A DNA stretch of 39,717 bases from Bacteroidales bacterium (GTDB taxonomy: Bacteria; Bacteroidota; Bacteroidia; Bacteroidales; Paludibacteraceae), in contig JALFGC010000053.1 in assembly GCA_022777485.1 (NCBI GenBank), forward strand, positions 1 through 39,717, in the 5' to 3' direction. Positions 6,979-15,705 of the stretch are shown here, piece after piece. The position numbers were made by a program, and so were the translations under genes. Under the pieces are notes generated by a model. The model did not search any database. It was not told where the DNA came from and saw only the letters and a list, made by a program, of their open reading frames with translations. Every line of letters starts with the position of its first letter. Position 1 is the first letter of the stretch.

Positions 6979-9573
6979 ATGACAGCAAAAGAAATACGTC
7001 AATCCTTTTTGGATTTTATGGCATCGAAGGGACACCAGGTAGTACCCTCTGCGCCGATGGTAATCAAAGATGACCCCACGCTGATGTTCACCAACGCGGG
7101 TATGAACCCGTGGAAGGGAATCATCTTAGGCAATGACCCTATTAAGTACCCGCGTGTGGCTGACTCGCAGAAGTGTCTTCGCGTGAGCGGTAAGCACAAC
7201 GACTTGGAGGAGGTGGGGCACGATACCTACCACCACACGATGTTCGAGATGCTCGGCAACTGGTCGTTTGGCGACTACTTCAAAGAGGGCGCTATTGACT
7301 TCGCGTGGGAGTATATCGTAGATGTGCTTCATATCGACCCCAAAGACCTGTATGTAACCGTCTTCGAGGGTGCCCCCGACGAGGGACTGGCACGCGATGA
7401 GGAGGCAGCGGCTATCTGGGCAAAGCACCTGCCCGCTGACCATATCCTCAATGGCAACAAACATGATAACTTCTGGGAGATGGGCGACACCGGACCTTGC
7501 GGACCCTGCTCGGAGATACACGTGGACAGCCGCAACGAAGCGGAGAAACAAGCAGTGCCCGGGCGCGAGTTGGTCAACAAAGACCACCCGCAGGTGATAG
7601 AGATATGGAACCTTGTCTTCATGCAGTACAACCGCAAGGCAGACGGCTCCTTAGAGGGGCTGCCAAAGAAGGTGATTGACACCGGCATGGGCTTCGAGCG
7701 CTTGGTGCGCACCCTGCAAGGCAAGCAGAGCAACTACGACACCGATGTTTTCCAACCGATGCTCCGTCGTATCGGCGAGATATGCGGCTACGAGTACGGC
7801 AAAGAGGAGAAAACCGACATCGCCATGCGCGTGGTGGCAGACCATATCCGCACCATCGCTTTCGCCATCACCGACGGGCAACTGCCGAGCAACGAAAAAG
7901 CCGGCTATGTGATTCGCCGTATCCTGCGACGCGCAGTGCGTTATGCCTACACCTTCTTGAACCAACGCGAGGCGTTCTTGTATCAATTAGTGCCGCAACT
8001 GATAGACGACATGGGCGATGCCTACCCCGAACTCAAAGCGCAGGAGAAGCAGATCATCCCCGTCATCAAGAGCGAGGAAGAGGCATTCCTCCGCACATTG
8101 GAGAAAGGTATCTCCCTGCTGGACAAATTGATGAAGGAAGCCAAAGGCAAGGAGATTTCCGGTACGGATGTCTTCACGCTGAAAGACACCTACGGTTTCC
8201 CGCTCGACCTGACCGAACTCATCTTGCGCGAGAATGGCTTCACCACCAACGAAGAGGAGTACAACCGCGCGCTGGAGCACCAGAAAGAGATGGGGCGCAG
8301 CGCCAACAAGCAAGACTTAGGCGACTGGACGGTGTTGCGCGAGGGCGAGCCGGAGTTTGTGGGCTACGATGAATTGGAGGTGGAGACGCAAATCCTGCGC
8401 TACCGTCAGGTGAGCCAGAAAGGCAAGACCTTCTTCCAAGTGGTGCTCTCCAAGACCCCGTTCTATGCGGAGATGGGTGGTGAGATAGGCGACACTGGTA
8501 CGCTGGGCAATGTGCGTATCCTCGATACCAAGCGCGAGAACAACCTCGCCGTGCATATCTGCTCCGAGTTGCCCGCCGACCCAGCAGCTACGCTGACCGC
8601 AAAGGTGGACGATGCGCGCCGTCAAGCCATCGCTTGCAACCACACCTGCACCCATATCCTCCACTATGCGCTGCGGCAAGTATTAGGCAACCACGTGGAG
8701 CAGAAAGGTAGCCTCGTAACCGCCGACTCGCTGCGTTTCGACTTCTCGCATTATCAGAAAGTTACCCCCGAGGAGTTGCGCCAAGTGGAGCAGTTGGCTA
8801 ACCAACTGATTCGCAACGACTTCCGCCTTGAGGAGTCGCGCCATACGCCGATAGCCGAGGCGAAAGCGATGGGGGCAATGGCGCTCTTCGGCGAGAAATA
8901 CGGCGACGATGTGCGCGTGATTAAGTATGGTCCTTCGGTGGAGTTGTGCGGTGGTTGCCACGTCAGTTCCACGGGGCGTATAGGCTCCGTGCGCATCGTG
9001 ATGGAGACGAGCATCGCCGCAGGTATCCGCCGTATAGAGGCGGTTACGGCTGCCAAAGCCGATGAGTTGTACTATGCTCAAGTGGATGTGATGACGGGGC
9101 TTCGCGCGCTATTCAACAACGCGCCCGACCTTACTTCTGCCATCACCAAAGCCATCAAGGAGAATGCGCAGTTGAAGAAAGACGTGGAGGCTTTCATGGT
9201 GGAGAAACTGGAACTCTACCGTGACAAACTGATTGCACGGGCGGAGGATTACCACAATATCAAACTTGTGCGTATCACGGGCGATGTGGAGCCGGGTATG
9301 ATTCGCGGCGTGCTGCCGTTGCTCAAAGGACACTTTGCCGATGTAAAGTTTGCCCTTGTCGGTGCCACGCAGTGGGAAGGCAAACCGATGATCTCCGTCT
9401 TCCTCTCGCAGCCGCTGGTGGAGGCAGGACACAATGCCGGGCAGATGATCAAATCAGCCGCCAAGCATATCCAAGGTGGCGGCGGCGGACAACCGCAGAT
9501 GGCTACCGCCGGCGGACGCAACGCCGAAGGCCTGCAAGAAGCCATGGAAGAAATGCTGGCAGCACTGGGGTAA
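6979..9573 (+). CDS. alaS: Alanyl-tRNA synthetase
   Basis: This class II synthetase charges tRNA-Ala and edits mischarged Ser/Gly. From the ATG at 6979 it has 864 residues, the normal length, and starts [19 protein letters not shown]. The in-frame ATG 99 bp upstream lies in an intergenic repeat and is rejected. Visible motifs are the catalytic-core [15 protein letters not shown] and GMGFERLV, and the editing-domain zinc site formed by H555 and H559 (HTCTH) with C657/H661 (CGGCH). A DHHA1-type C-terminal domain ends with a Gly-rich [14 protein letters not shown] motif. Nothing essential is missing. Confidence 0.97.
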   Translation: MTAKEIRQSFLDFMASKGHQVVPSAPMVIKDDPTLMFTNAGMNPWKGIILGNDPIKYPRVADSQKCLRVSGKHNDLEEVGHDTYHHTMFEMLGNWSFGDYFKEGAIDFAWEYIVDVLHIDPKDLYVTVFEGAPDEGLARDEEAAAIWAKHLPADHILNGNKHDNFWEMGDTGPCGPCSEIHVDSRNEAEKQAVPGRELVNKDHPQVIEIWNLVFMQYNRKADGSLEGLPKKVIDTGMGFERLVRTLQGKQSNYDTDVFQPMLRRIGEICGYEYGKEEKTDIAMRVVADHIRTIAFAITDGQLPSNEKAGYVIRRILRRAVRYAYTFLNQREAFLYQLVPQLIDDMGDAYPELKAQEKQIIPVIKSEEEAFLRTLEKGISLLDKLMKEAKGKEISGTDVFTLKDTYGFPLDLTELILRENGFTTNEEEYNRALEHQKEMGRSANKQDLGDWTVLREGEPEFVGYDELEVETQILRYRQVSQKGKTFFQVVLSKTPFYAEMGGEIGDTGTLGNVRILDTKRENNLAVHICSELPADPAATLTAKVDDARRQAIACNHTCTHILHYALRQVLGNHVEQKGSLVTADSLRFDFSHYQKVTPEELRQVEQLANQLIRNDFRLEESRHTPIAEAKAMGAMALFGEKYGDDVRVIKYGPSVELCGGCHVSSTGRIGSVRIVMETSIAAGIRRIEAVTAAKADELYYAQVDVMTGLRALFNNAPDLTSAITKAIKENAQLKKDVEAFMVEKLELYRDKLIARAEDYHNIKLVRITGDVEPGMIRGVLPLLKGHFADVKFALVGATQWEGKPMISVFLSQPLVEAGHNAGQMIKSAAKHIQGGGGGQPQMATAGGRNAEGLQEAMEEMLAALG

Positions 9574-9811
9574 AGATATCAGACCGTTGCACTAAAAAGA
9601 TGAAAGATATAAAGACTAAATAGTTTATTGGATGAAGGATGAAGGACACAGGATTAAAGACAAAATAGTTTCGACTCTGAAACTCAACAGACGAAGGTAA
9701 TACGTCTTTTATCCTTAATCCTGTATCCTTAATCCTCAACAGACGAAGGTAATTTGTCTTTTATCCTTTATCTTTTAGCGAGCGAAGCGAGCGGTCATTA
9801 ATCATTAGCGT
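9574..9811. repeat. Composite intergenic repeat (copy 3)
   Basis: This copy closely matches copy 1: the ACTAAATAG and CTCTGAAACTCAACAGACG blocks recur with ATNAAGG heptamers before and CCTTAAT/CCTGTAT heptamers after. It ends with AGCGAGCGAAGCGAGCGGTC-like sequence just before the GtrA-like gene. No promoter or coding frame is supported. Confidence 0.75.
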
Positions 9812-10264
9812 ATGCGTACATGGACAGGGCGTTTGCCGAGTAAATATCGTTCAGCGGTGCGTTTCACCGTGGTGGGAGCCATTGGGACGGCGATGCAGTA
9901 TGGCATCTACTATGTCTTCTTGGCTTTGTTCGAGCGTTATTGCCCTAACCTGCACGGATATGTAACGCTGGCATTCACGATAGGCTTCTGCGTGGAGATG
10001 GTGAGCAACTACCTGCTCACGAGTTTCTACACCTTCCGCGCCAAGCCCTGCTTGAAGAACGCAGGCGGTTTCTTGGTGGGACGCGCAGTGAACTACGTGG
10101 TGCAAGTCGCCTTCCTCCACCTATTGCTACTCTGCACCATGCCCGAGGAATGGGCAGGCATAGCCGCCATCGTCCTCGCCGGAATAGTCAACTACTTCGT
10201 CCTAATGCCATTCTTCAAGACCAAAGACCGCGCTTCTTATCCTGACAAGTCGGGAACGCGCTGA
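9812..10264 (+). CDS. GtrA-like membrane protein
   Basis: The 150-residue protein has the GtrA layout of four membrane helices: FTVVGAIGTAMQYGIYYVF near 17-37, then GYVTLAFTIGFCVEMVSNYLLTSFYTF, GRAVNYVVQVAFLHLLLL and IAAIVLAGIVNYFVLMPFF. NYLLTSFYTF is the conserved second-helix signature. Members commonly act in transfer of lipid-linked sugars across the inner membrane; the substrate is unknown. The last residues after about 138 (TKDRASYPDKSGTR) are encoded by the start of the downstream intergenic repeat, so the natural C-terminus has probably been replaced or extended. Confidence 0.85.
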   Translation: MRTWTGRLPSKYRSAVRFTVVGAIGTAMQYGIYYVFLALFERYCPNLHGYVTLAFTIGFCVEMVSNYLLTSFYTFRAKPCLKNAGGFLVGRAVNYVVQVAFLHLLLLCTMPEEWAGIAAIVLAGIVNYFVLMPFFKTKDRASYPDKSGTR

Positions 10265-10352
10265 AAGACCGCTACGCTGAAAGACTGATTTACAAACGAC
10301 TATACAGAACTATTTAGTCCTTTATCCTGTATCCTTCATCCTTTATCCTAAT
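10253..10352. repeat. Composite intergenic repeat (copy 4) overlapping the GtrA-like 3' end
   Basis: It contains CGCTGAAAGACCGC, CTGAAAGACTG, AACTATTTAGTC (reverse complement of the copy 1 core) and CCTTTAT/CCTGTAT/CCTTCAT heptamers up to the guaD start. It overlaps the last codons of the preceding gene. Confidence 0.7.
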
Positions 10353-11639
10353 ATGCTCTATCGCGCAAACATACTATTCACTCCTACTCCCGAGGCGTTC
10401 TGCGTCTTGGAGCGGGGGTATATCGTTGTGGCGGACGATGGAACAATAGAAGGAGTGTTCGATGCCCTGCCCGAGCAGTATGCAGGCGCGGAGGTGCGGG
10501 ACTTTGGGGATGCCTTGCTGATCCCTGCGATGAACGACCTGCATGTGCATGCGCCGCAGTATCGCAACATGGGTATCGCGATGGATATGGAGTTGCTGCC
10601 GTGGCTCAACACCTACACTTTCCCTGAGGAAGAGCGGTATGCCGACCTTGCTTATGCCGATTATATGTATCGCCGTTTTGTGCACGACCTATGGTTGCAC
10701 GGCACGATGCGGGCTGCGGTCTTTGCCACTATCCACGCGGATGCGACCTGCCTGCTGGCGGACTTGTTCGCCGAGGCGGGGATGGGCGCGTATATCGGAC
10801 TGGTAGGCATGGATAGAAACTGCCCCGAGTCGTTGGCGAACAGCCCCGAGACGGCTATCCGAGACATGGAGCGTTTGGCAGCACATGTGAAAGGCTACGA
10901 GCGCGTGAAACCCATTGTTACCCCGCGGTTCGTGCCCGCATGCACGCCGGTGATGTTGCAGGTATTGGGCGATTTCGCGGCAACGCACCATCTGCCCGTG
11001 CAGTCGCACCTGAGCGAGAACCGGTCGGAGATTGCATGGGTTCGGGAGTTGGAGCCTAAGGCGAATTGCTACGGCGATGCGTATTGTCGCTATGGCTTGT
11101 TCGGACAAACACCCACGCTGATGGCGCACTGCTGCTACACGGAGGGAGAGGAGTTGCGGCTGATGCGAGAGAACGGAGTGTATGCGGTGCATTGCCCTAC
11201 CTCCAACTGCAACCTCGGCTCCGGCATTGCGCCTGTGCGACGGTTCCTGCAAGAGGGCGTGCCCGTCGCTCTGGGGTCGGACATCTCGGGCGGACATCAT
11301 CTGTCGCTGTTCCGCGTGATGCAGTACGCGGTGGAGATGAGCAAGTTGCGCTATGCTCAGACGCAAGGCAAGGAGTCCTTCCTCAAACTCTCGGAGGCGT
11401 TCTACCTCGCAACAAAAGGCGGCGGCAGCTTCTTCGGCAAAGTAGGCTCGTTCGAGAAAGGTTATGCCTTCGATGCATTGGTGATAGATGATGCGAATGG
11501 ACCCTCTAAATCTCCTTTGAAGGGAGACGTAGATATTCCGCCCTACGACCTAAAACAGCGCTTAGAGCGGTTTGTTTATTTGGGCGATGATAGGCAGATA
11601 ATGCATCGGTTCTGTCAGGGGAAAGAGATTTTATTTTAA
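10353..11639 (+). CDS. guaD: Guanine deaminase
   Basis: This zinc amidohydrolase converts guanine to xanthine and ammonia in purine salvage. The 428-residue protein has DLHVHAPQY with metal ligands H64 and H66, MDRNCPE, VTPRFVPACT, QSHLSEN, the third ligand region MAHCCYT, HCPTSNCNLGSG and the catalytic LGSDISGGH. These are hallmarks of the GuaD branch rather than of generic amidohydrolases. Between DALVIDD and the final helix there is an insertion of about 18 residues (NGPSKSPLKGDVDIPP), encoded in part by a palindromic repeat also found between murE and ftsI. The active-site motifs lie upstream of it, so function may be kept. Confidence 0.92.
   Translation: MLYRANILFTPTPEAFCVLERGYIVVADDGTIEGVFDALPEQYAGAEVRDFGDALLIPAMNDLHVHAPQYRNMGIAMDMELLPWLNTYTFPEEERYADLAYADYMYRRFVHDLWLHGTMRAAVFATIHADATCLLADLFAEAGMGAYIGLVGMDRNCPESLANSPETAIRDMERLAAHVKGYERVKPIVTPRFVPACTPVMLQVLGDFAATHHLPVQSHLSENRSEIAWVRELEPKANCYGDAYCRYGLFGQTPTLMAHCCYTEGEELRLMRENGVYAVHCPTSNCNLGSGIAPVRRFLQEGVPVALGSDISGGHHLSLFRVMQYAVEMSKLRYAQTQGKESFLKLSEAFYLATKGGGSFFGKVGSFEKGYAFDALVIDDANGPSKSPLKGDVDIPPYDLKQRLERFVYLGDDRQIMHRFCQGKEILF
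11500..11528. repeat. Palindromic repeat inserted in frame in guaD
   Basis: The 29-bp segment starting GACCCTCTAAATC matches the intergenic copy at 33158-33186 at 25 of 29 positions. It encodes part of the extra loop of the deaminase. Confidence 0.8.
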
Positions 11640-11670
11640 TTATAATTATGAGGGCCTGTGCTCAGAGCAG

Positions 11671-11715
11671 TCTGAATAATCTGAGTAATCAGAATCATCC
11701 GAGCCCTCCGAGCAA
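11671..11715. repeat. 9-bp tandem repeat before the phosphoglucomutase gene
   Basis: Five degenerate units: TCTGAATAA, TCTGAGTAA, TCAGAATCA, TCCGAGCCC, TCCGAGCAA. Related 9-mers occur at 21199-21234. The 120-bp gap shows no promoter that I recognise. Confidence 0.65.
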
Positions 11716-11759
11716 TCGTAGAATCGTAAATTGTCTAATCATAAATATAATTTAATGCT

Positions 11760-13535
11760 ATGACACAAGAAGAATTACAACAAGTGATGACCGTTGCCCA
11801 AGGTTGGTTGGACGGTAAATACGATGCCGAGACCAAGGCACAAGTGAAAGCAATGATGGAAGCCGAGGACAAGACAGAACTCGTGGATAGTTTCTACCGA
11901 ACATTGGAGTTCGGTACGGGCGGTCTGCGCGGTATCATGGGTCCGGGTACGAATCGTATGAACAAGTACATCGTAGCGCAGGCTACGCAGGGCTATGCCA
12001 ACTACCTGCTGAAAGTGCAGGCAGAGAACGGCTTCAAGAACGTGCAGAACGGTCAAGTAGCCGTTGTGGTAGGGCATGACTGCCGCAACAACGGTCGCCT
12101 CTTTGCCGAGACCGTAGCGGATATTTTCTCCGCCAACGGTATCAAGGTGTATCTGTTTGAGAGTCTGCGTCCTACGCCGGAGGTTAGTTTTGCCATTCGC
12201 GAGTTGAAATGCCAAGGTGGTGTGAACGTAACGGCGAGCCACAACCCGCGCGAGTACAACGGTTACAAGGCGTATTGGGAGGATGGTTCGCAAGTGCTAC
12301 AGCCGCATGACCAAGGTATCATCGACGAGGTGAACAAGGTAACGATGGACGATGTGAAATGGACGGCGAACAAAGACCTGATTGAGATTATCGGTGGCGA
12401 GATGGACTACACCTATATGGAGGCTGTGAAGACCTGTATGGTGGACCAAGATGTGATTCTGCGCCAGAAAGACCTGAACATCGTCTATACGCCGTTGCAT
12501 GGTGCAGGTCGTCAGATTGTGCCAATGTGCCTGCGTTCGTGGGGTTTCCAGAATATCCACGTGGTGCCCGAGCAGATGGTGATTGACGGCAACTTCCCGA
12601 CGGTGGTGAGCCCGAATCCCGAGAACGCAGAGGCGATGACGATGGGCATGAACTTGGGAACGAAACTGAATGCCGACCTTGTGATTGCCAGCGACCCCGA
12701 TGCAGACCGTTTGGCTATCGTTTGCCGAGATGAGAATGGCGAATGGACGATTATCAACGGAAATCAGACCTGCATGATGTTCGCTTACTACAACATCAAG
12801 GCAATGAAGCGTTTGGGCAAGATGCGTCCGGAGAACTACCTCGTGAAGACCATCGTAACGAGTGAGATGTTGCGCAAGATTGCTGATAAAGAGGGCGTTA
12901 CGCTGACGGACGAGTACACCGGCTTCAAGTGGATTGCGAACCGTATCCGTATGTGGGAAGGCACGCACAAGTACATCGGTGGCGGCGAGGAGAGTTTCGG
13001 CTGGCTTGGCTATGACAAGGTGCGCGACAAATGTGCACCATCGGCTATCTGCCTCATCTGCGAGATTGCTGCGGCTGCGAAAGACCAAGGCATGACGCTC
13101 TACGAATATCTCCTTAATATATATAAGGAGTTCGGCTTCCAGCGTGAGACGACAGTCAACGTAGTTCGCCCGGGCAAGGCTGGGGCTGAGGAGATTCAGC
13201 AGATGATGGCTAACTTCCGCCAGAACCCGCCCGCAGAACTCGATGGCGACAAGGTGGTGTGCGTGAAGGATTACAAGACGCTGGTTCAGAAAGACTTGGT
13301 GAACGGCGAGTGGAAAGAGAGCCCGCTGACGATGGCACTGAACGCTACAAGTAATGTGCTGCAGTTCTTCACCGAGGGAGGTTTGAAGGTCAGCGTACGC
13401 CCATCAGGCACGGAGCCGAAGATTAAGTTCTATTTCGAGATTCCTGCTGCCATGCCGACCACCGCAGACTACAAGGCTGCTACCGCGGCTGCGGAGGCAC
13501 GTATTCCTGCCCTGAAGAAGTCGCTGGGACTGTAA
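11760..13535 (+). CDS. Phospho-sugar mutase (phosphoglucomutase, PgcA/PGM2-like)
   Basis: This 591-residue alpha-D-phosphohexomutase belongs to the long PGM2/PgcA branch. GTGGLRGIMG opens the first domain. The phospho-serine is S160 in TASHNP, followed by REYNGYKAYW. DPDADR is the metal loop, GGEESFGWLG contacts the sugar, and RPSGTEPKIKFYFEI is the C-terminal phosphate-binding loop. It interconverts glucose-1-P and glucose-6-P; phosphopentomutase activity is possible and cannot be excluded. It is cytoplasmic. A terminator follows, so its transcript ends before tyrS. Confidence 0.93.
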   Translation: MTQEELQQVMTVAQGWLDGKYDAETKAQVKAMMEAEDKTELVDSFYRTLEFGTGGLRGIMGPGTNRMNKYIVAQATQGYANYLLKVQAENGFKNVQNGQVAVVVGHDCRNNGRLFAETVADIFSANGIKVYLFESLRPTPEVSFAIRELKCQGGVNVTASHNPREYNGYKAYWEDGSQVLQPHDQGIIDEVNKVTMDDVKWTANKDLIEIIGGEMDYTYMEAVKTCMVDQDVILRQKDLNIVYTPLHGAGRQIVPMCLRSWGFQNIHVVPEQMVIDGNFPTVVSPNPENAEAMTMGMNLGTKLNADLVIASDPDADRLAIVCRDENGEWTIINGNQTCMMFAYYNIKAMKRLGKMRPENYLVKTIVTSEMLRKIADKEGVTLTDEYTGFKWIANRIRMWEGTHKYIGGGEESFGWLGYDKVRDKCAPSAICLICEIAAAAKDQGMTLYEYLLNIYKEFGFQRETTVNVVRPGKAGAEEIQQMMANFRQNPPAELDGDKVVCVKDYKTLVQKDLVNGEWKESPLTMALNATSNVLQFFTEGGLKVSVRPSGTEPKIKFYFEIPAAMPTTADYKAATAAAEARIPALKKSLGL

Positions 13536-13560
13536 ATCAGGGTGTTAACCCCGTTATGAT

Positions 13561-13600
13561 AACAGCAGAGATTGTGTTTTAACAGTCTCTGCTGTTTGTT
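13561..13600 (+). terminator. Intrinsic terminator of the phosphoglucomutase gene
   Basis: An 11-bp stem, AACAGCAGAGA (13561-13571) with TCTCTGCTGTT (13586-13596), is followed by TTGTTTGG. It lies 26 bp after the stop codon. Confidence 0.75.
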
Positions 13601-13633
13601 TGGAGTGTTGGAGCTTGCATTGTATGGGTGGAA

Positions 13634-13677
13634 ACGACCTGCGGACGACCTGCGGACGACCCGCGAGAGACCCGCGA
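13634..13677. repeat. 11-bp tandem repeat upstream of the tyrS promoter
   Basis: Four units in exact 11-bp register: ACGACCTGCGG twice, ACGACCCGCGA, GAGACCCGCGA. It ends about 54 bp before the -33 element of tyrS. It is related to the array at 3234-3263. Confidence 0.8.
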
Positions 13678-13730
13678 TAATGTTCCGATAGAGGCGGGAT
13701 ATTTTTTTGTCTCACAAATATGGGGATAGA

Positions 13731-13762
13731 CTTGCGTATTTGAAAAAAAAGCAGTACCTTTG
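13731..13762 (+). promoter_or_regulatory. Promoter of tyrS; fixes its start codon
   Basis: CTTG (13731-13734), 20 bp, TACCTTTG (13755-13762), then CAGC. The transcript should start near 13769. The longer in-frame extension beginning at 13707 is excluded because it lies upstream of transcription. Confidence 0.75.
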
Positions 13763-13820
13763 CAGCCGATTACGGACTTATCGGAATAAACACAATACAG
13801 AATCTTTATTTTACGAATCG

Positions 13821-15116
13821 ATGAAGAACTTTGTTGAAGAATTGCGTTGGCGCGGCATGTTGCAGGACATCATGCCTGGTACGGAAGAGCAGTTAATGAA
13901 GGAAGTAACCGCCGCCTATGTGGGTATTGACCCCACCGCGGACAGTCTGCATATCGGGCACCTTTGTGGAATCATGATGTTGCGGCACCTGCAGCGTTGC
14001 GGGCACAAGCCTATCGCGCTCATCGGAGGTGCAACGGGCATGATAGGAGACCCGAGCGGTAAGTCGGCAGAGCGTAACTTGCTGGACGAACCCACACTGA
14101 GACATAACCAAGAGTGCATACAACGCCAATTGGAGAGGTTTCTTGACTTCCATTCCGACGCACCCAATGCCGCGGAATTGGTCAATAACTATGATTGGAT
14201 GAAGGACTACACCTTCCTTGACTTCACACGAAATGTGGGTAAACTCATCACCGTCAACTATATGATGGCGAAAGACTCCGTGAAGAAGCGATTCAACGGC
14301 GAGTTCTCACAGGGTATGTCCTTCACCGAGTTCACCTACCAGTTGCTGCAAGGTTACGACTATGTTTACTTGAATAAGCACAAGAACTGCAAACTGCAGA
14401 TGGGCGGTTCCGACCAATGGGGGAACATCACGACGGGGACAGAACTCATCAAGAAGATGGGCGGTGGTGAGGCGTTTGCGCTGACCTGCCCACTCATTAC
14501 GAAAGCCGACGGAGGCAAGTTCGGCAAGACGGAGAGCGGCAACATTTGGCTCGACCGCAAGTACACCTCACCGTATAAGTTCTACCAGTTCTGGCTCAAT
14601 GTGGGCGACGAGGACGCGAAGCGATATATCAAGATATTCACCTCGTTAGAGAAGGATGAGATAGACGCGCTCATCGCCGAGCACGAACAGGCCCCACACC
14701 TGCGCACTCTGCAGAAACGACTGGCGAGGGAGGTTACCATCATGGTGCACTCCGAGGCGGACTACAATGCTGCGGTGGAGGCGAGCAACATTCTCTTCGG
14801 CAATGCAACCCACGAGACGCTGGCGCGTCTTGATGAGGAGACCTTCCTGCAAGTGTTCGAGGGTGTGGAGCAATATACCGTCAGCCGCGCGGAACTCGAA
14901 GCAGGTATCCCGCCGCTGGACTTGCTCGCGGAGAAGACCCATATCTTCCCCAGCAAAGGCGAAGCACGCAAGACGATTCAGGCAAATGGTTTCTCGATGA
15001 ACAAAGAGAAACTCACCGACTCACAGACCCCCATCACCTCTGCAGCACTGCTCAATGGCAAGTACATCCTCTTCCAAAAAGGCAAGAAGAACTACTACCT
15101 CGTGGTAGTAGAGTAA
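13821..15116 (+). CDS. tyrS: Tyrosyl-tRNA synthetase
   Basis: This class I synthetase charges tRNA-Tyr. From the ATG at 13821 it has 431 residues ([20 protein letters not shown]). The HIGH signature is H44-H47 (SLHIGH), the KMSKS-like loop is KFGKT from K233, and GGSDQWGN (tyrosine/ATP site) lies between them. The C-terminal about 80 residues form an S4-type RNA-binding domain ([19 protein letters not shown]). The start is chosen from the promoter position and family alignment. The small membrane protein gene begins 10 bp after the stop and is probably co-transcribed. Confidence 0.96.
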   Translation: MKNFVEELRWRGMLQDIMPGTEEQLMKEVTAAYVGIDPTADSLHIGHLCGIMMLRHLQRCGHKPIALIGGATGMIGDPSGKSAERNLLDEPTLRHNQECIQRQLERFLDFHSDAPNAAELVNNYDWMKDYTFLDFTRNVGKLITVNYMMAKDSVKKRFNGEFSQGMSFTEFTYQLLQGYDYVYLNKHKNCKLQMGGSDQWGNITTGTELIKKMGGGEAFALTCPLITKADGGKFGKTESGNIWLDRKYTSPYKFYQFWLNVGDEDAKRYIKIFTSLEKDEIDALIAEHEQAPHLRTLQKRLAREVTIMVHSEADYNAAVEASNILFGNATHETLARLDEETFLQVFEGVEQYTVSRAELEAGIPPLDLLAEKTHIFPSKGEARKTIQANGFSMNKEKLTDSQTPITSAALLNGKYILFQKGKKNYYLVVVE

Positions 15117-15125
15117 AAGAGTTTA

Positions 15126-15626
15126 ATGACAGGCACACGCTTCGTATATTGTTTGCTGCTGTGCGCTCAGGTGTCTGCCGTATGCGCAAAAGCCCCTGTT
15201 GATTCGTTGTGCGTTGACCCTGTCGTGGTCATGCGTACGCAAACTCCCGAGTTATGGCAACGCTATCATAGCGGATGGCAGATGTCGGTAGCTGGAGATA
15301 TCATGATGCCGTTGGGTACGGTTACTGCTTTGGCAGCAGGAATCCCGCTTCTACTTTGGGGCGATTGGCATAAAGAAGGACTGTCAGATTTTGGGAGAGG
15401 GTTGATAGGTCTTGGTGTCGCCGCTGTCGCGGCTTCCATACCGCTTGTGGTGGTCGGTAAGCAACAGAGCGAACATGCTTATCAGGAATTTATGTTCGAT
15501 TGTTCTCCGCTCTATATGGAGGATATCCCCGATGCAAAATGCAATGCTACAGCAGACGAGTCGTTTGCCGTAGCGTTGCATTTGCAAACCTCCGCTAATG
15601 GAATAGGATTGGCGTTGCATTTCTAA
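15126..15626 (+). CDS. Small secreted or membrane protein of unknown function
   Basis: I do not recognise a function. The 166-residue protein starts with a likely signal peptide (FVYCLLLCAQVSAVCA, cleavage near residue 21). It has two strongly hydrophobic segments at about 56-78 (MMPLGTVTALAAGIPLLLWG) and 90-110 (LIGLGVAAVAASIPLVVVG), and ends with LHLQTSANGIGLALHF. An aromatic last residue after an alternating pattern is common in outer-membrane proteins, but a beta barrel is not otherwise visible. Short proteins with the W/YxxG plus paired glycine-rich helices arrangement occur as hypothetical proteins in Bacteroidales. It lies 10 bp after tyrS and is probably read from the tyrS promoter. 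Confidence 0.7.
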   Translation: MTGTRFVYCLLLCAQVSAVCAKAPVDSLCVDPVVVMRTQTPELWQRYHSGWQMSVAGDIMMPLGTVTALAAGIPLLLWGDWHKEGLSDFGRGLIGLGVAAVAASIPLVVVGKQQSEHAYQEFMFDCSPLYMEDIPDAKCNATADESFAVALHLQTSANGIGLALHF

Positions 15627-15705
15627 TCAACGACAAGTCTTTAATGGTTTATTAGCAGCAATTAACAGAGAAACGAATGAGCGCGAAAATCGCGCAAAGA
15701 GTGGG

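Noticed and set aside
13111..13131. Hairpin CTCCTTA/TAAGGAG inside the phosphoglucomutase gene
   Set aside because: It encodes the conserved LYEYLLNIYKEFGF segment at normal length, so it is probably chance and not an insertion.
13707..13820. N-terminal extension of tyrS
   Set aside because: It lies across and upstream of the promoter, so it would not be transcribed.
15681..15695. GCGCG/CGCGC hairpin as terminator between the convergent genes
   Set aside because: The stem is only 5 bp with no good T-run on either strand.
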